From Membranihabitans marinus (lineage in GTDB: Bacteria > Bacteroidota > Bacteroidia > Chitinophagales > Saprospiraceae), in the NCBI RefSeq assembly GCF_019802045.1, contig NZ_JAHVHU010000003.1, positions 42,608-106,607 on the forward strand: 64,000 bases of DNA. Reading direction: 5' to 3'. Of the stretch, positions 63,542 through 64,000 are shown piece after piece; position 1 is the first letter of the stretch; each line of letters begins with the position of its first letter. The notes beneath the pieces were generated by a model that saw only the letters and a list, made by a program, of their open reading frames with translations, searched no databases and was not told the DNA's origin. A program made the translations under genes and the position numbers.

Positions 63542-63594
63542 GGTGTCAGACACTTGCCGGGAGAGGTTAGTGGGTGGGGGTAGTGTCTGACACC
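63542..63594. repeat. REP-like element, copy 2
   Basis: GGTGTCAGACACT (63542-63554) and AGTGTCTGACACC (63582-63594). Differs from copy 1 by one extra G in the middle. Confidence 0.85.
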
Positions 63595-63733
63595 TGAATA
63601 ACAACCCAGTCAATCTAAGGTGTAAGGGTGCCCTCCACCGAAAGCTGGCGCTTTGGTCATTGGGACGCTTCGCTGTTGGGACGCTTCGCTTTGGAAGGTG
63701 CCCCAGACTGTGGAAGACACTTGCAGCCAAAGG

Positions 63734-64000
63734 GTATGCGGATAACTCTTCCATTGCTGAACTAATCCGGCTGAAATTATCGGCAGCTAAAGCAGCCGTT
63801 ACTAGGGGTGTAGTGGGTTTTGACAACTTTGGTGGAGTGTCATTCCTTCATCCTAATTCCAATTCATCTTTTACATAAGTATGCGGATAACTCTTTCATT
63901 CCTGAAATAATCCGGCTGAAATTATCGGCAGCTAAAGCAGCCGTTACTAGGGGTGTAGTGGGTTTTGACAACTTTGGTGGAGTGTCATTCCTTCATCCTA
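63734..64000. repeat. Tandem direct repeat, 145-bp period
   Basis: Unit starts at 63734 and 63879; the second unit is cut by the window edge. The shared part includes GTATGCGGATAACTCTT and a GGCAGCTAAAGCAGCCG hairpin. A 145-bp period is not a multiple of three, so this is not an in-frame coding repeat. Confidence 0.85.

Larger units (their letters stand above)
63421..64000. other. Repeat cluster to the window edge
   Basis: 580 bp without a gene: GACGCTTCGCTG-type units, REP-like copy 2 (63542-63594), a TGGAAGACACTTGCAGCC block (63712) shared with 58922, and a tandem 145-bp repeat from 63734 that runs to the edge. No intact gene seen. Confidence 0.65.

Noticed and set aside
63660..63878. Plus-strand 72-codon frame in the 3' repeats
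   Set aside because: It lies inside a 145-bp tandem repeat whose period is not a multiple of three, so the frame is not kept between units.

Overview
The window looks like a chromosomal segment of a Bacteroidota bacterium, probably a Saprospiria-like lineage. The evidence: two large secreted proteins with type IX secretion (Por) C-terminal sorting domains (PNP...G-Y-like tails), TAnnTTTG-like -7 promoter boxes, many Ser/Ala/Gly-Cys lipoboxes, bacillithiol-type redox proteins (BrxA/B-like and YtxJ-like), a stand-alone heptose-7-P kinase (no fused adenylyltransferase), and IS21-type and REP-like debris. No rRNA or tRNA gene was recognised.

Layout. (1) 1-20.0 kb is a core-like, more GC-rich region: WD40 protein, dCTP deaminase, rhodanese, T9SS-exported protein, PASTA protein, the LPS-core pair waaA-hldE1, a second T9SS protein, bacilliredoxin, thioredoxin-like protein, ribD with a DUF885 peptidase, cobalamin adenosyltransferase, a DUF6580 membrane protein, a CPBP protease, an M1 peptidase and a double-ATPase ABC protein. 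(2) 20.0-35.3 kb is an AT-rich accessory stretch with nearly every gene on the minus strand: toxin-antitoxin pairs (one intact, one broken, one relic), many small detoxification or stress genes (VOC, SRPBCC, DoxX, ArsR, AraC, AhpD-like, DUF1569, NTF2-like), a UvrA-like ABC protein, and an unusual number of decayed genes (recombinase, IstB, UvrA-like, DHFR-like, AhpD-like, S41 peptidase, N-acetylglutamate-synthase-like). (3) 35.6-41 kb holds a frameshifted lipoprotein gene, then an IS21-family element with a frameshifted istB, a 157-bp perfect direct repeat on both sides, and the P-loop stub of an interrupted AAA ATPase. (4) 41.3-52.8 kb is a tightly packed nine-gene minus-strand operon and the most interesting part of the window. 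(5) 53.1-64 kb returns to core-like content: lactonase, TRAP solute-binding protein, tyrS, LolC/FtsX-like permease, CorA, dicarboxylate symporter, YtxJ, a 45-residue lipoprotein not predicted by length-limited ORF calling, and an SDR, set among REP-like repeats.

The nine-gene operon reads, in transcription order: lipoprotein with a VWA-like segment; three-helix membrane protein; tubulin/FtsZ-like NTPase; large actin/Hsp70-like ATPase; signal-peptide, TM and coiled-coil protein; MotA/TolQ/ZorA-like stator subunit with a long coiled-coil tail; MotB/OmpA/ZorB-like stator subunit; retropepsin-like lipoprotein; staphylococcal-nuclease-like lipoprotein. Junctions are 4-11 bp overlaps or gaps of 2-14 bp. 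I read it as one envelope-spanning machine: a proton-driven stator pair joined to two cytoskeletal-type NTPases inside and to lipid-anchored protease, nuclease and VWA parts outside. It resembles Zorya in its ZorAB-like pair but has none of ZorC, ZorD or ZorE. It is bordered on both sides by GTTGGC/GCCGCAC-type palindromic sequence and on the right by a tyrosine-recombinase relic, which suggests a mobile accessory (possibly defence) cassette. That function is inference; the gene order and motifs are seen directly.
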